This document shows positions 1 to 7,817 of a stretch of 35,364 bases of DNA, piece by piece (the first letter of the stretch is position 1; the number at the start of each line of letters is the position of its first letter). The translations under genes and the position numbers were made by a program. The notes under the pieces are model-generated. The model saw only the letters and a program-made list of their open reading frames with translations, did not search any database and had not been told where the DNA came from. The DNA is from Acidithiobacillus ferriphilus (GTDB taxonomy: Bacteria; Pseudomonadota; Gammaproteobacteria; Acidithiobacillales; Acidithiobacillaceae), in assembly GCF_018854775.1 (NCBI RefSeq), contig NZ_JAAZTY010000058.1, positions 1-35,364 of the forward strand, written 5' to 3'.

Positions 1-2
1 CC

Positions 3-557
3 ACCGCCGATCTCTATCCGCAGTTTAATATCACGGCGGACATCGGTAAGGCGGCCATGACGGGGGGGATGTTCTTCAACCCCATTTCGACCCTCTGGTC
101 GCTGGGCGCGGGGATAGCAGCGCCGATTTATAACGGCGGCGCGCTGCACGCCCAGCGCCGCGCGGCCCTCGATCAGTACAAAGTGGTCAGTGATCGCTAT
201 CGCGGCACCGTGCTCAATGCCTTCCGCGAAGTGGCCGACGCCTTGCGTGCCTTGCAAGGCGCCGATGCGGCTTATCAGCACCATCTGGCTGCGCAAAAAG
301 CCGCTGGAGCCGCCCTGCATCTGGCCGAAGCCCGCTACCGCGACGGGGCCACCGACTATGCCACGGTGCTCGATGCCGAGATCGCCTATCAGCAGGATAC
401 CGTCGCCGCCATCACCGCGCGCAGTCAGCGTTATCTGGATAGTGTTGCGCTCTTTGTCGCCCTGGGCGATGGCTGGCGGCCTGATGCCACCGATGCCACG
501 GCTACTGATGCCAAAACCCATTCCATCGTTCAAAACACTCAAGGAGCCCCTGCATGA
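3..557 (+). CDS. RND efflux outer-membrane channel, TolC/NodT family (5' partial)
   Basis: The reading frame is open from the left edge, so the N-terminal part lies outside the window; 184 residues remain. The visible part looks like the C-terminal repeat of NodT/OprM-type outer-membrane factors: a segment around ISTLWSLGAGIAAPIYNGG matches the typical turn before the second helical hairpin, followed by long coiled-coil helices (AFREVADALRAL, then EARYRDGATDYATVLDAE) and a terminal ALGDGW. In the family these trimers form the outer-membrane exit duct of a tripartite pump. The stop overlaps the start of the adaptor gene (554) by 4 bp, so the three genes form one translationally coupled operon. 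The substrate cannot be read from the sequence. Confidence 0.88.
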   Translation, partial: TADLYPQFNITADIGKAAMTGGMFFNPISTLWSLGAGIAAPIYNGGALHAQRRAALDQYKVVSDRYRGTVLNAFREVADALRALQGADAAYQHHLAAQKAAGAALHLAEARYRDGATDYATVLDAEIAYQQDTVAAITARSQRYLDSVALFVALGDGWRPDATDATATDAKTHSIVQNTQGAPA

Positions 558-1639
558 AGAAGGTCTTTTTCTTACTGGGCATCGTCGTCGTGCTGCTCTT
601 CGGCGGTGTCTATGGCTGGTACCAATGGCGTCAGGGCCAGTTGCATGCCCGCCTGGCGGCTGCCGCCAACCCGGCAGTCACCGTTTCCGCCACCCGCGTG
701 CAGAGTCAGTCGATGGCGGGCGAGCTGACTGCCGTGGGCGAAATCGTGCCGCAACAGGGAGCGGTGCTCAGCCCGCAGACCGGCGGCGTGGTGCAGCGTA
801 TCGGTTTCCACTCCGGTGCTACCGTACAGAAAGGACAACTGCTCCTGTCTCTGGATCCCGGCGCTCTGCCCGGCCAGTTACAGGCCGCGCAGGCCCAGGC
901 TGCTCTCGCCCGGGTAGACTATCAGCGCGCCGAGAAGGTCTTCGCCATCCATGGCATCTCCACCGCCGCCTTGGATAAGGCCCGCTATGGTGCGAGTGCG
1001 GCACAGGCTCAGGTGACGGCCTTGCAGGGATCGCTGGCGGATACGCAGATCCGTGCGCCCTTCGCCGGGGTACTGGGCTTGCGCACCGTTAATCCGGGTG
1101 AATATATCCACGCCGGTATGCCGGTGGTGCACATCGAAAACCTGCAGCAACTCTATGCCGACTTCACCGTACCCCAGCGGGATGTGCAGGCGGTACAGGT
1201 TGGCGCGCCGGTGCGGATTGACGTGCATAACGGCGACACCCTGCGCCATTACCACGCCAAAGTGCAGGCTGTCGCCAGTCATGTCGATGCGCAAAACCGC
1301 GCGGTCAGCGTCCGCGCACTCCTTGATGCAGCACAGGGCCTGAAGCCCGGCATGTTCGTCCGCATCGTCCTGAAAAAAGAAGCCCCCAGCGCGCGCCTGA
1401 TGATTCCCATGGTGGCGGTGAGCTTTAACACCTACGGGGACTTTGTCTACGTGCTGACCCCCGGTGGCCCGGATAAGACCCTCATCGCCAAAGAACAGCC
1501 GGTGACAACAGGTATGCAGCGTGGCAACGAAGTAGTTATCCGCTCCGGCCTGAAGGCCGGGGATCTGGTGGTCACCGCGGGACAGGTCAAGCTGCACAAC
1601 GGCGACCATGTACGCATCAATAACGCCGTGCATCTCTGA
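554..1639 (+). CDS. RND efflux periplasmic adaptor (HlyD/MFP family)
   Basis: This 361-residue protein starts with an uncleaved-type membrane anchor (MKKVFFLLGIVVVLLFGG, then YGWYQWRQ), followed by a biotinyl-lipoyl-like segment around residues 60-105 (QTGGVVQRIGFHSGATVQKG), an alpha-helical hairpin at about 110-160 and the second lipoyl half (TQIRAPFAGVLGLRTVNPGEYI). Beta-barrel and membrane-proximal regions follow (VPQRDVQAVQVGAPVRI, then GLKAGDLVVTAGQVKL). It would bridge the inner-membrane pump and the outer-membrane channel in the periplasm. The ATG at 554 overlaps the upstream stop, and the pump gene starts 8 bp after its own stop. Family assignment is secure; substrate is unknown. Confidence 0.92.
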   Translation: MKKVFFLLGIVVVLLFGGVYGWYQWRQGQLHARLAAAANPAVTVSATRVQSQSMAGELTAVGEIVPQQGAVLSPQTGGVVQRIGFHSGATVQKGQLLLSLDPGALPGQLQAAQAQAALARVDYQRAEKVFAIHGISTAALDKARYGASAAQAQVTALQGSLADTQIRAPFAGVLGLRTVNPGEYIHAGMPVVHIENLQQLYADFTVPQRDVQAVQVGAPVRIDVHNGDTLRHYHAKVQAVASHVDAQNRAVSVRALLDAAQGLKPGMFVRIVLKKEAPSARLMIPMVAVSFNTYGDFVYVLTPGGPDKTLIAKEQPVTTGMQRGNEVVIRSGLKAGDLVVTAGQVKLHNGDHVRINNAVHL

Positions 1640-1647
1640 GGATCCCC

Positions 1648-4600
1648 ATGCATTTCACCGAACCCTTTATCCGCCGCCCCATCCTCGCCATTTCCCTGAG
1701 CCTGGTGCTGTTTTTCTTCGGGCTGCGCTCCCTCGGCCTGATGCCCATCACCGAGTATCCGCCCACCAACAGCTCCATGATCACGGTGACCACCCACTAC
1801 TTCGGGGCGACCCCGAAGACCGTCAACGCTTTTATTACAGCGCCGCTGGAAAAAGCCGTCGGCCAAGCCCCCGGCATCAACTACATGACGGCGGTGAGTG
1901 AGGACGGCATTTCCATCCTCACCCTCTATATGCGCATGGGCGAAGATCCCAACGCGGCCTTGTCCCAGGTGCAGAGCAAGGTCAACACGGTCCTCAATCA
2001 GCTCCCGAAGGGGGTGATGCAGCCCGTGGTGCAGGAAATGTCCGGTTCCGGTGCCTACCTGATGTTGCTGAGCTACCATGGTAAAGGCTTCAATCAGCAG
2101 CAGATCACCGACTACCTGACCCGCGTGGTGCAGCCCGCCATTCAGTCGGTGCCGGGGGTGGGGCTGACTTCCATCCTGCCGCCGGGCACCGGTCCCAACG
2201 GTAATACCTACGCCATGCGCGTCTGGCTAAATCCCCAGGAAATGGCCGTGCTGGGCATTACCCCCGCGCAGGTCAGTGCCGCCCTGAAGCAGAATGATTT
2301 CGTCGCGGCGGTCGGGCGTCTGCGCGGTCAGTACACGGCGGTCTCCCTGAGCGCCAATACCGCCCTGCACAGCGCCGCCGAGTTCCGCAATCTGGTGGTG
2401 GCGACGGTGCATGGGGTGCCGATTCGTCTGGGACAGGTGGCCAAAGTCTCCCTGGGCGCTCAGACTTATGACTCATCCGTCATGGTGGACGGCCAGCCTG
2501 CGGTCAATATCGGCATCCAGCAGGCCCCCGGCAGTAACGCCCTGAAAGTGTCCCAGGGTATTCAAAAAGTCATGGCCCAGTTGGACTCGACCATGCCGCC
2601 GGGCATGAAGGGTTACACCATTTACAATGGCGCGCAGTTCGTCAAAAGCTCCCTGCAGGAAGTGGAGGTCAATATCGCCTTGGCCTTGCTGGTGGTGATC
2701 CTGGTGATCTACTTCTTCATGGGCTCGTGGCGGGCGCTGATCGTGCCGGTGCTCGCCATCCCGGTGGCGATGGTGGGGGCGATCACCATCCTCCATGCCC
2801 TCGGCTATACCCTCAATCTGCTCACCCTGCTGGCCATGGTGCTGGCCATCGGGCTGGTGGTGGATGACGCCATCATCGTCGTCGAAAACGTCCACCGGCA
2901 TATCGAAAACGGCGCCACGCCTTTGCACGCCGCCTTGGCCAGCGCCCGTGAACTGGCCAGCCCCATCCTGGTCATGGCGACGACGCTGGTGGCGGTTTTT
3001 GCGCCCATGGCTTTCATCGGCGGGCTGGTGGGGCATTTGTTCAGCGAATTCGCCTTTACCATTGTCGCCATGGTGCTGCTGTCCATGGTGGCCGCCCTGA
3101 CCCTCGCCCCCATGCTCGCCTCGCGGGTCCTGAAGGCCGGGCACGAAGGCCGGATGGCGCATCTGGTGGATCATGTTTTCGGACGACTCAAGGGGCTGTA
3201 TGGTCGCACCTTGTTTCAGAGCTTGCGGGTCTGGCCGGCGACGGTGACGCTGGCGCTGATCCTCACCGTCGGCATTTATTTCCTCTTCTCCATCAGTCAG
3301 AGCGAGCTGGCCCCGCCGGCCAATCAGGGCATCGTCTATGTCAATGGCGTCGCCCAGCCGACCGCGACCCTGGAGTACATGAATGCCTACGATAGTTACC
3401 TGACCAAGACGGTTTTCAATAAAATCACCAGTCGCAGCCACAGCTTCGCGGTCAATGGGGTGGGTATCGGCGGCATGTTGCTCAACAACGAGGTGATGGC
3501 GGGTGTGGTGCTCAAACCCGAGCGCGGCGACGTCACCACTCAGCAGGTCAAAGAAAAGGTGCAGAAACTGGCCGAGCAGGTGCCGGGCATGAAGCTCTCC
3601 GCCTTCGGTCTGCCGCCCTTGCCGGGAGCGGCGGTGGGGCTGCCGGTGCAGTTTGTGATCACCAGTACCGGCGGCGGTTATCATCCATTGGATGCGGTCT
3701 CCGGCAAGCTGGTGCAGGAGGCCAGGGCCAGTGGCCTGTTCTCCTTCGTCTGCAAAAATCTGAAGTACAACAATCAGATCCAGGAAATTCATATCAATCG
3801 CCAGATGGCGGCCTCCTTCGGCCTGAGCATGGCGGATATCGGGCAGAATCTGGAAACCCTGCTGGGCGGCAACTATGTCAATTATTTCGACATGGATGGC
3901 CTCAGCTACCGCGTCGTGCCCCAGGTGCCGCCCGCGCTGCGCGCCAATCCGGATTTCCTGAAGGCCTACACCATCAAGACGCCATCCGGCGCGCAGGTGC
4001 CACTGTCCACCTTTGTCTCCCTGCAGTCGCGATCGGCACCCACCTTCCTGCCGCAGTTCCAGCAGTTGCCCGCGGTCTTCATTCAGGCCAATCCGGCACC
4101 GGGGGTGTCTTTGGGCCAAGCCCTGCAATTCCTGCGGGATCATGCCCAGAAAATCCTGCCCGCCGGAAATCAGATCCACTATGCCGGTGTCTCTCGTCAG
4201 TACATGCATCAGGGCAGCGCGCTGGCGGTCACCTTCGGTTTTGCGCTGTTGATGGTCCTGCTGCTGCTGGCGGCGCAATTCAACAGCTTTCGCGACGCCC
4301 TGGTGGTGCTCACCGCGGTGCCTGTCGCCCTTTTCGGGGCCTTACTGCCCATCGGTCTGGGGGTTTCCAGTGTCAACATCTACTCGGAGGTGGGAATGGT
4401 CATGCTCATCGGCCTGATCGCCAAACAGGGCATTCTTATCGTGCAATTTGCCCGTGTCATGCAGGAGGAAAAGCATTTCGACCGACGTCATGCGGTGGTG
4501 GAAGCGGCAACCCTGCGCCTACGCCCCATCCTCATGACGGTGGCGGCGATGATCGCCGGCGCCGTACCCCTGCTCTTCGCCAGTGGCGGTAATGCCGATG

Positions 4601-4734
4601 CGCGGTTTTCCATGGGACTGGTCATTGTCAGCGGTCTGAGCTTCGGGTCGCTGGTTTCGCTCTTTGTGATCCCGGCGTTTTATGTGTGGTTCGGGCAGGT
4701 GGTGCGGAAGTCGGAGAGGGATTTAGTGGGGTAG
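1648..4734 (+). CDS. RND multidrug-type efflux pump, HAE-1 family (AcrB/MexB-like)
   Basis: At 1028 residues this is the usual length of a HAE-1 inner-membrane proton-driven pump. It begins with the typical FIRRPILAISLSLVLFFFG first transmembrane helix. The TM4 segment GLVVDDAIIVVENVHRH contains the paired aspartates D406 and D407, which by position correspond to the proton-relay D407/D408 of AcrB. Two large periplasmic loops and a second block of six helices follow, with the late motif GLIAKQGILIVQFA. The operon ends at the terminator at 4768-4788. The pump probably exports hydrophobic compounds, but the sequence does not say which. Confidence 0.95.
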   Translation: MHFTEPFIRRPILAISLSLVLFFFGLRSLGLMPITEYPPTNSSMITVTTHYFGATPKTVNAFITAPLEKAVGQAPGINYMTAVSEDGISILTLYMRMGEDPNAALSQVQSKVNTVLNQLPKGVMQPVVQEMSGSGAYLMLLSYHGKGFNQQQITDYLTRVVQPAIQSVPGVGLTSILPPGTGPNGNTYAMRVWLNPQEMAVLGITPAQVSAALKQNDFVAAVGRLRGQYTAVSLSANTALHSAAEFRNLVVATVHGVPIRLGQVAKVSLGAQTYDSSVMVDGQPAVNIGIQQAPGSNALKVSQGIQKVMAQLDSTMPPGMKGYTIYNGAQFVKSSLQEVEVNIALALLVVILVIYFFMGSWRALIVPVLAIPVAMVGAITILHALGYTLNLLTLLAMVLAIGLVVDDAIIVVENVHRHIENGATPLHAALASARELASPILVMATTLVAVFAPMAFIGGLVGHLFSEFAFTIVAMVLLSMVAALTLAPMLASRVLKAGHEGRMAHLVDHVFGRLKGLYGRTLFQSLRVWPATVTLALILTVGIYFLFSISQSELAPPANQGIVYVNGVAQPTATLEYMNAYDSYLTKTVFNKITSRSHSFAVNGVGIGGMLLNNEVMAGVVLKPERGDVTTQQVKEKVQKLAEQVPGMKLSAFGLPPLPGAAVGLPVQFVITSTGGGYHPLDAVSGKLVQEARASGLFSFVCKNLKYNNQIQEIHINRQMAASFGLSMADIGQNLETLLGGNYVNYFDMDGLSYRVVPQVPPALRANPDFLKAYTIKTPSGAQVPLSTFVSLQSRSAPTFLPQFQQLPAVFIQANPAPGVSLGQALQFLRDHAQKILPAGNQIHYAGVSRQYMHQGSALAVTFGFALLMVLLLLAAQFNSFRDALVVLTAVPVALFGALLPIGLGVSSVNIYSEVGMVMLIGLIAKQGILIVQFARVMQEEKHFDRRHAVVEAATLRLRPILMTVAAMIAGAVPLLFASGGNADARFSMGLVIVSGLSFGSLVSLFVIPAFYVWFGQVVRKSERDLVG

Positions 4735-4767
4735 TTTTGTTATGGGGTGATGTGGATTTAGTGGTGG

Positions 4768-4788
4768 GCGCCTTTCGGGGCGCTTTTT
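4768..4788 (+). terminator. Rho-independent terminator of the RND operon
   Basis: GCGCC (4768-4772) pairs with GGCGC (4779-4783) around a short TTTCG-type loop, followed at once by five T residues. It lies 34 bp after the pump stop codon and marks the right limit of the core operon before the cassette region. Confidence 0.85.
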
Positions 4789-4911
4789 CGTTGGAGGGGA
4801 GGGAATCATGGGGTGGATTGAGTAGGATCATGAATTGGTGTAGGTTTGTGGACAAGAATAGGTGGTGATCTGCATTTCTGTGCAGGCCCGTTTTGCGTGT
4901 GGCGTTCATCC

Positions 4912-5041
4912 GGAAAAATTTAGGCTGCTATAAATGTGCAGGAGGGTGTTGGGTGCATGATTTTCCGGGTGACGGGTGGGGATGGAAAAATTTAGGCGAT
5001 GTGGGTAGTGTGGTATGTATGCTGCCTAAATTACGTTAGCC
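4912..5041 (+). promoter_or_regulatory. Possible relic attI-like site at the left end of the cassette array
   Basis: No gene is seen between 4789 and 5064. The stretch holds the 14-mer GGAAAAATTTAGGC twice in direct orientation (4912-4925 and 4984-4997) and its core again inverted as GCCTAAATT (5024-5032), directly before GTTAGCC (5035-5041), where the first cassette begins. The spacing of a left box GCCTAAA and a right box GTTAGCC resembles the simple site of integron attI, with upstream direct repeats. There is no palindromic attC stem on the left. That this is an attI left behind after integrase loss is inference; it could equally be the residue of an older attC. Confidence 0.35.
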
Positions 5042-5064
5042 ATTCAAATCGAAAGGAACAAGCT

Positions 5065-5541
5065 GTGGCAAAAGAAATCGAATGGTTCATCTTTATTAAA
5101 GATACGGATAAGAAGCTATTTAGCCTTGCTGGGCCTGTGCAGGGTAACCTAGTCGATGACTGGATTGACGCAGTAGTACGTGAGCAAGAAGCTGGTCGAG
5201 AACTGTCCTGCCAAGAGGTCACTACTGAGCAGTTAGCAGAGTGCCGCACACACGCTCTTCGCAACGGACTTTCGGAAACGGATAGCAACCAAATAATTAC
5301 TTCCCCTAGAGACAGAAGCAATGACTATCTTGGTAAGCTTCCGAATTACGCAAGCAAGGCCGATAGAGCTAGGGTTGTTCAGTTACTTTGCAAGGGCAAA
5401 TGTGGTTCCGTTCGGTGGGCTGAAATTAACAAACCATATCCCGGAAAAGATGCTCTTCGTAGCTCCAAAATGGGAGAGTACAAGGCCACCTGTTTGCGCT
5501 GCGGATCGACCACTCAAGATAATTACAACTGGTACAGGTAA
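5065..5541 (+). CDS. Unknown cassette protein with C-terminal zinc-ribbon-like cysteines
   Basis: A 158-residue protein I do not recognise. The GTG at 5065 is chosen because AAAGGAA sits about 7 bases upstream and 24 bases after the cassette edge; an in-frame start further upstream would lie in the putative recombination site. The N-terminal half is mixed helix/strand (EIEWFIFIKDTDKKLFSLAG). The C-terminal part carries C109-x3-C113 and C143-x2-C146 (CLRCG), a plausible zinc ribbon that could bind nucleic acid or a partner. It is the first of three genes in one cassette, 5 bp before the next gene. Base composition is more AT-rich than the flanking core genes, in keeping with acquisition. Confidence 0.7.
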   Translation: MAKEIEWFIFIKDTDKKLFSLAGPVQGNLVDDWIDAVVREQEAGRELSCQEVTTEQLAECRTHALRNGLSETDSNQIITSPRDRSNDYLGKLPNYASKADRARVVQLLCKGKCGSVRWAEINKPYPGKDALRSSKMGEYKATCLRCGSTTQDNYNWYR

Positions 5542-5546
5542 GCATT

Positions 5547-6023
5547 ATGGCTAACCCTACATTCGAGAAAAAACTGTTCCAAGAAGTATCCGAATTTCTT
5601 ACGGCCAAAGGCTACGGGATATTGGTAGAACAGGTGCGCGATGAACTCGCAACGGGACGATTGTCAGAAGAGAAGATTCAAACCCTAAAGGAAGTGGAAG
5701 GGCGTTCGATTGGTCTCTTAAGTGAAACCGAGTTCAAGAGAAGTCAATCCGCAGACTTTGTTCGACGGGATGACTACTCTGACGCCGAGTCCGTGGTGCT
5801 GCTTCTTGAAGCATCAAAGCGTGCCATTATTGACGGCGCGGCGATGGCTTCGCAAATCAAAGGTGCTCTTGAAAACTTGCAGATTCATGGCCTTGCTTTT
5901 GCTTCAGAAGAAAATGACGAAGACAGTTATGAGCTACCGATGGAGAACATCCCTGACTTGGCTGAGGCCAACAGGCAAGCATCAGAAATTGAAACACTAA
6001 TACGTCAAATACGGACCCAATAA
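5547..6023 (+). CDS. Unknown acidic helical cassette protein
   Basis: 158 residues, apparently all helical and rich in Glu/Asp, without cysteine pairs, signal peptide or membrane segment. Segments such as FEKKLFQEVSEFLTAKGYG, then SEEKIQTLKEVEG, and a C-terminal EANRQASEIETLIRQIRTQ suggest amphipathic or coiled-coil helices. It starts 5 bp after the upstream stop, with a purine-rich AGGTAAG before the ATG, and its stop overlaps the next ATG by one base (TAATG), so the three genes are probably translated together. I see no enzymatic motif; an adaptor or regulatory role beside the nuclease-like third gene is only a guess. Confidence 0.7.
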   Translation: MANPTFEKKLFQEVSEFLTAKGYGILVEQVRDELATGRLSEEKIQTLKEVEGRSIGLLSETEFKRSQSADFVRRDDYSDAESVVLLLEASKRAIIDGAAMASQIKGALENLQIHGLAFASEENDEDSYELPMENIPDLAEANRQASEIETLIRQIRTQ

Positions 6024-6676
6024 TGCTAAGTGCAATTTCTTCTGTTCTGGGCGCCGCCATTTCTTCAGCGCCCGTTGCGGCATCAGCTTTGCCAGACGTA
6101 TTCGAAGCATATATTCTAACCCTTCTAATCCGCGCAGCACGAGACGAAGGGGCCACGGTGAGTTTCAAGGATCGCTCTGGCAATCCTGCAACTTCACTCA
6201 CACTGCGCACGTCTCCAGGCTACATTTACTCCACAGCAAAGAATTACACTCACTGCCTAATCGAGTTCAATGGCAGACCTGCTCTTGAGGCTCACACCGG
6301 GATTAAGGTCGCAGGAAAATCCGGCGTCCTCCACGAATTCGATGTAGCCCTTCTTGATCGCGCCGAAGCAGAGAACTGCAGACTCAATTCAGTTTCTCCG
6401 CGCTCTTCACGTATCTTGGTCGGCGTCGAATGTAAGTTTTACACGTCTGCATTGCAGTTGCATCTTGCTCGTGGATTTGTTGGCTTGGTCGCGGATATAT
6501 CGACAAAAAGCCCATTTTTCGTATCGAACACGTCATCAACAAGTGTGGATAAGTTGCTCAGCCACAGAGTTAAAAATGGATGGGAAAGGGATATCTCCCC
6601 CACATGCAAGAACTCGGAAGTTGAGAGGTTGGTACATGCATTCCGTAACTCATTTAAGAACTACAAGGCACAGTAG
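6023..6676 (+). CDS. Predicted PD-(D/E)xK-fold nuclease-like cassette protein
   Basis: 217 residues. The middle contains VLHEFDVALLD (D107 in a strand) followed about 29 residues later by ILVGVECKFY, giving E136-x-K138; an upstream helix DVFEAYILTLLIR supplies E28. This order of acidic helix, D, then E-x-K on a strand is the signature of PD-(D/E)xK restriction-endonuclease-like folds. The following helix (LHLARGFVGLVADI) and strand (SPFFVSN) also fit the fold. It is the last gene of a three-gene cassette, and its TAG stop overlaps the first base of attC (6676). Nuclease activity is inferred from motif order only; I do not know a named family for it. Confidence 0.65.
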   Translation: MLSAISSVLGAAISSAPVAASALPDVFEAYILTLLIRAARDEGATVSFKDRSGNPATSLTLRTSPGYIYSTAKNYTHCLIEFNGRPALEAHTGIKVAGKSGVLHEFDVALLDRAEAENCRLNSVSPRSSRILVGVECKFYTSALQLHLARGFVGLVADISTKSPFFVSNTSSTSVDKLLSHRVKNGWERDISPTCKNSEVERLVHAFRNSFKNYKAQ

Positions 6677-6743
6677 GCTAACCCATCATTCCACCGGACC
6701 TGCGCGAAAAACCGCGCAGGTCCGGTGAATTCAGACGTTCGCG
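6676..6743 (+). other. attC site 1 (end of the three-gene cassette)
   Basis: Left end GGCTAAC (6676-6682) is the exact reverse complement of GTTAGCC at the start of the same cassette (5035-5041). The stem ATTCCACCGGAC / CCGGTGAATTC surrounds a GC-rich inner hairpin. The right end GTTCGCG (6737-6743) belongs to the next cassette. It shares its arms with the site at 13668-13734. Confidence 0.85.
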
Positions 6744-6864
6744 GGCGCTGTGCGCCCGCGAACGGGGCGCGAGTGTCGAACATCGGGGCGTTGGGCGCAC
6801 AGCGCCCGCGAACCCCTCGTTCGAGCGGACACCGCTACGCGGGTGCCGCACAACTCGCGCCCCG
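6738..6864 (+). mobile_element. ORF-less mini-cassette
   Basis: This 127-bp unit starts at GTTCGCG (6737-6743). Its own attC begins with the exact reverse complement CGCGAAC (6807-6813) and ends at GTTAGGC (6864-6870). There is no room for a gene outside the attC. The non-attC part is a strong perfect hairpin, TTCGCGGGCGC - TGT - its complement (6738-6762), whose sequence recurs in related form just before the attC (6790-6813). Confidence 0.65.
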
Positions 6865-6870
6865 TTAGGC
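6807..6870 (+). other. attC site 2 (mini-cassette)
   Basis: Left end CGCGAAC and right end GTTAGGC, 64 bp. Internal arms include CGAGCGG-type and GCCGC-type halves. The last 53 bp (6818-6870) are repeated without change at 7445-7497. Confidence 0.75.
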
Positions 6871-6885
6871 ATTCACTCTTCGCCT

Positions 6886-7371
6886 ATGAAATATTGTCCG
6901 CTTTGCCAAAGCAATCTTGTCAGTCGTCCAGTGGACGGGGCAATACGACTCGCGTGTTCATCGCAGCAGTGTAAGTTCGTGCACTGGAACAATCCCATCC
7001 CTGTCGTCGCAGGATTAGTTCGGTGCAATGGTCAGTACGTCTTGGCGAGAAATGCCTCTTGGCCGCAAGATATGTTCTCCCTTATCACCGGGTTTCTTGA
7101 GGAGGGCGAGTCGCCGGAGAGCGCCATTCTTCGAGAAACGGAAGAAGAACTTGGCCTTACGGGTCACGAATGCAAATTCATAGGTCACTTTGCTTTCGCG
7201 GAGTTTAATCAGCTTATTATTGCTTTCGCCGTCGAAGCGTACGGGAACATCAAGTTGAACGAAGAAATCGCAGAGGTAAAACTGGTCGCATATGATCAGC
7301 TTGCTACGTTCGATTTCGGGCATCTTGAGCTAACCAACACAGTCGTCTCACGTTGGCTAAAAAATGCCTAA
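6886..7371 (+). CDS. Nudix hydrolase with N-terminal zinc ribbon
   Basis: 161 residues. The N-terminus carries CPLC and a second cysteine pair (CSSQQC), a NudC-like zinc ribbon, followed by a Nudix domain. The Nudix box is complete: G-x5-E ending EEGE, then R-E-x-x-E-E-x-G in RETEEELGL, which binds the divalent metal for hydrolysis of nucleoside-diphosphate-linked substrates. The protein is shorter than E. coli NudC (about 257 residues) and lacks its N-terminal domain. Nudix genes are common cassette cargo. It starts 21 bp inside its cassette, and its TAA stop lies within the left end of its attC. The actual substrate cannot be told from sequence. Confidence 0.9.
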   Translation: MKYCPLCQSNLVSRPVDGAIRLACSSQQCKFVHWNNPIPVVAGLVRCNGQYVLARNASWPQDMFSLITGFLEEGESPESAILRETEEELGLTGHECKFIGHFAFAEFNQLIIAFAVEAYGNIKLNEEIAEVKLVAYDQLATFDFGHLELTNTVVSRWLKNA

Positions 7372-7497
7372 CCCGGCGCTCAACCTCGCTCCCTTTGGTC
7401 GCTGGACGCTGCGCGATAAAGCCGCGCAGCGTCGGTTAGCTCTACGTTCGAGCGGACACCGCTACGCGGGTGCCGCACAACTCGCGCCCCGTTAGGC
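7366..7497 (+). other. attC site 3 (Nudix cassette), composite
   Basis: Left end GCCTAAC (7366-7372) exactly complements the cassette start GTTAGGC (6864-6870); right end GTTAGGC at 7491-7497. At 132 bp it is near the long limit for attC. The first half (to about 7441, with an internal GTTAGCT) resembles the site at 9136-9222, and the last 53 bp are identical to the mini-cassette attC. Confidence 0.85.
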
Positions 7498-7528
7498 TAC
7501 TTGATGCCATAAAGCACACAGGCGTATC

Positions 7529-7816
7529 ATGGAAAACATGAAGCCTGTGAACTGGAACACCGAAAAGAATATCCGCCTCAAAGCAGAAAGGGGCGTCTCC
7601 TTTGAGGAGGTGCTATCGGCCATGTCGCATGGCGGCCTTCTTGATGTTCGAGACCATCCAAATACAGGCGAGTACCCGAACCAACGTATGCTGGTGGTTC
7701 GGATTCGCGGCTATGCCTATCTGGTGCCGTTTGTGGAAACCGAAAGTGAAGTCTTCCTGAAAACGATCATTCCGAGCAGGAAGGCTACCCGCAATTATTT
7801 GACGGAAGGTGGTTGA
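7529..7816 (+). CDS. brnT: BrnT-family toxin (type II toxin-antitoxin)
   Basis: 95 residues with BrnT features: an N-terminal WNTEKNIRLKAERGVSFEEV segment (W-x-x-x-K-N, then GVSFEE), a DVRDHP turn, a central strand LVVRIRGYAYLVPFV and the C-terminal IIPSRKATRNYL with the conserved S-R-K-A-T. BrnT toxins are RelE-like RNases that act on mRNA. The second ATG at 7538 is an equally likely start, having GGAA at the right distance. The antitoxin follows 1 bp after the stop. It is the first of three complete toxin-antitoxin modules in the array. Confidence 0.85.
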   Translation: MENMKPVNWNTEKNIRLKAERGVSFEEVLSAMSHGGLLDVRDHPNTGEYPNQRMLVVRIRGYAYLVPFVETESEVFLKTIIPSRKATRNYLTEGG

Positions 7817-7817
7817 A

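Noticed and set aside
2473-4278. 601-codon open frame on the minus strand opposite the RND pump gene
   Set aside because: It is antisense to a well-conserved pump gene, is rich in His/Gln/Arg/Gly low-complexity runs and shows no family motif.
4686-4909. Short open frames on both strands after the RND gene
   Set aside because: They span the terminator and have no ribosome-binding site or recognisable sequence.
6676-6870. Strong GC hairpins as intrinsic terminators
   Set aside because: None is followed by a T run, and the ends follow RYYYAAC / GTTRRRY, so they are attC structures.
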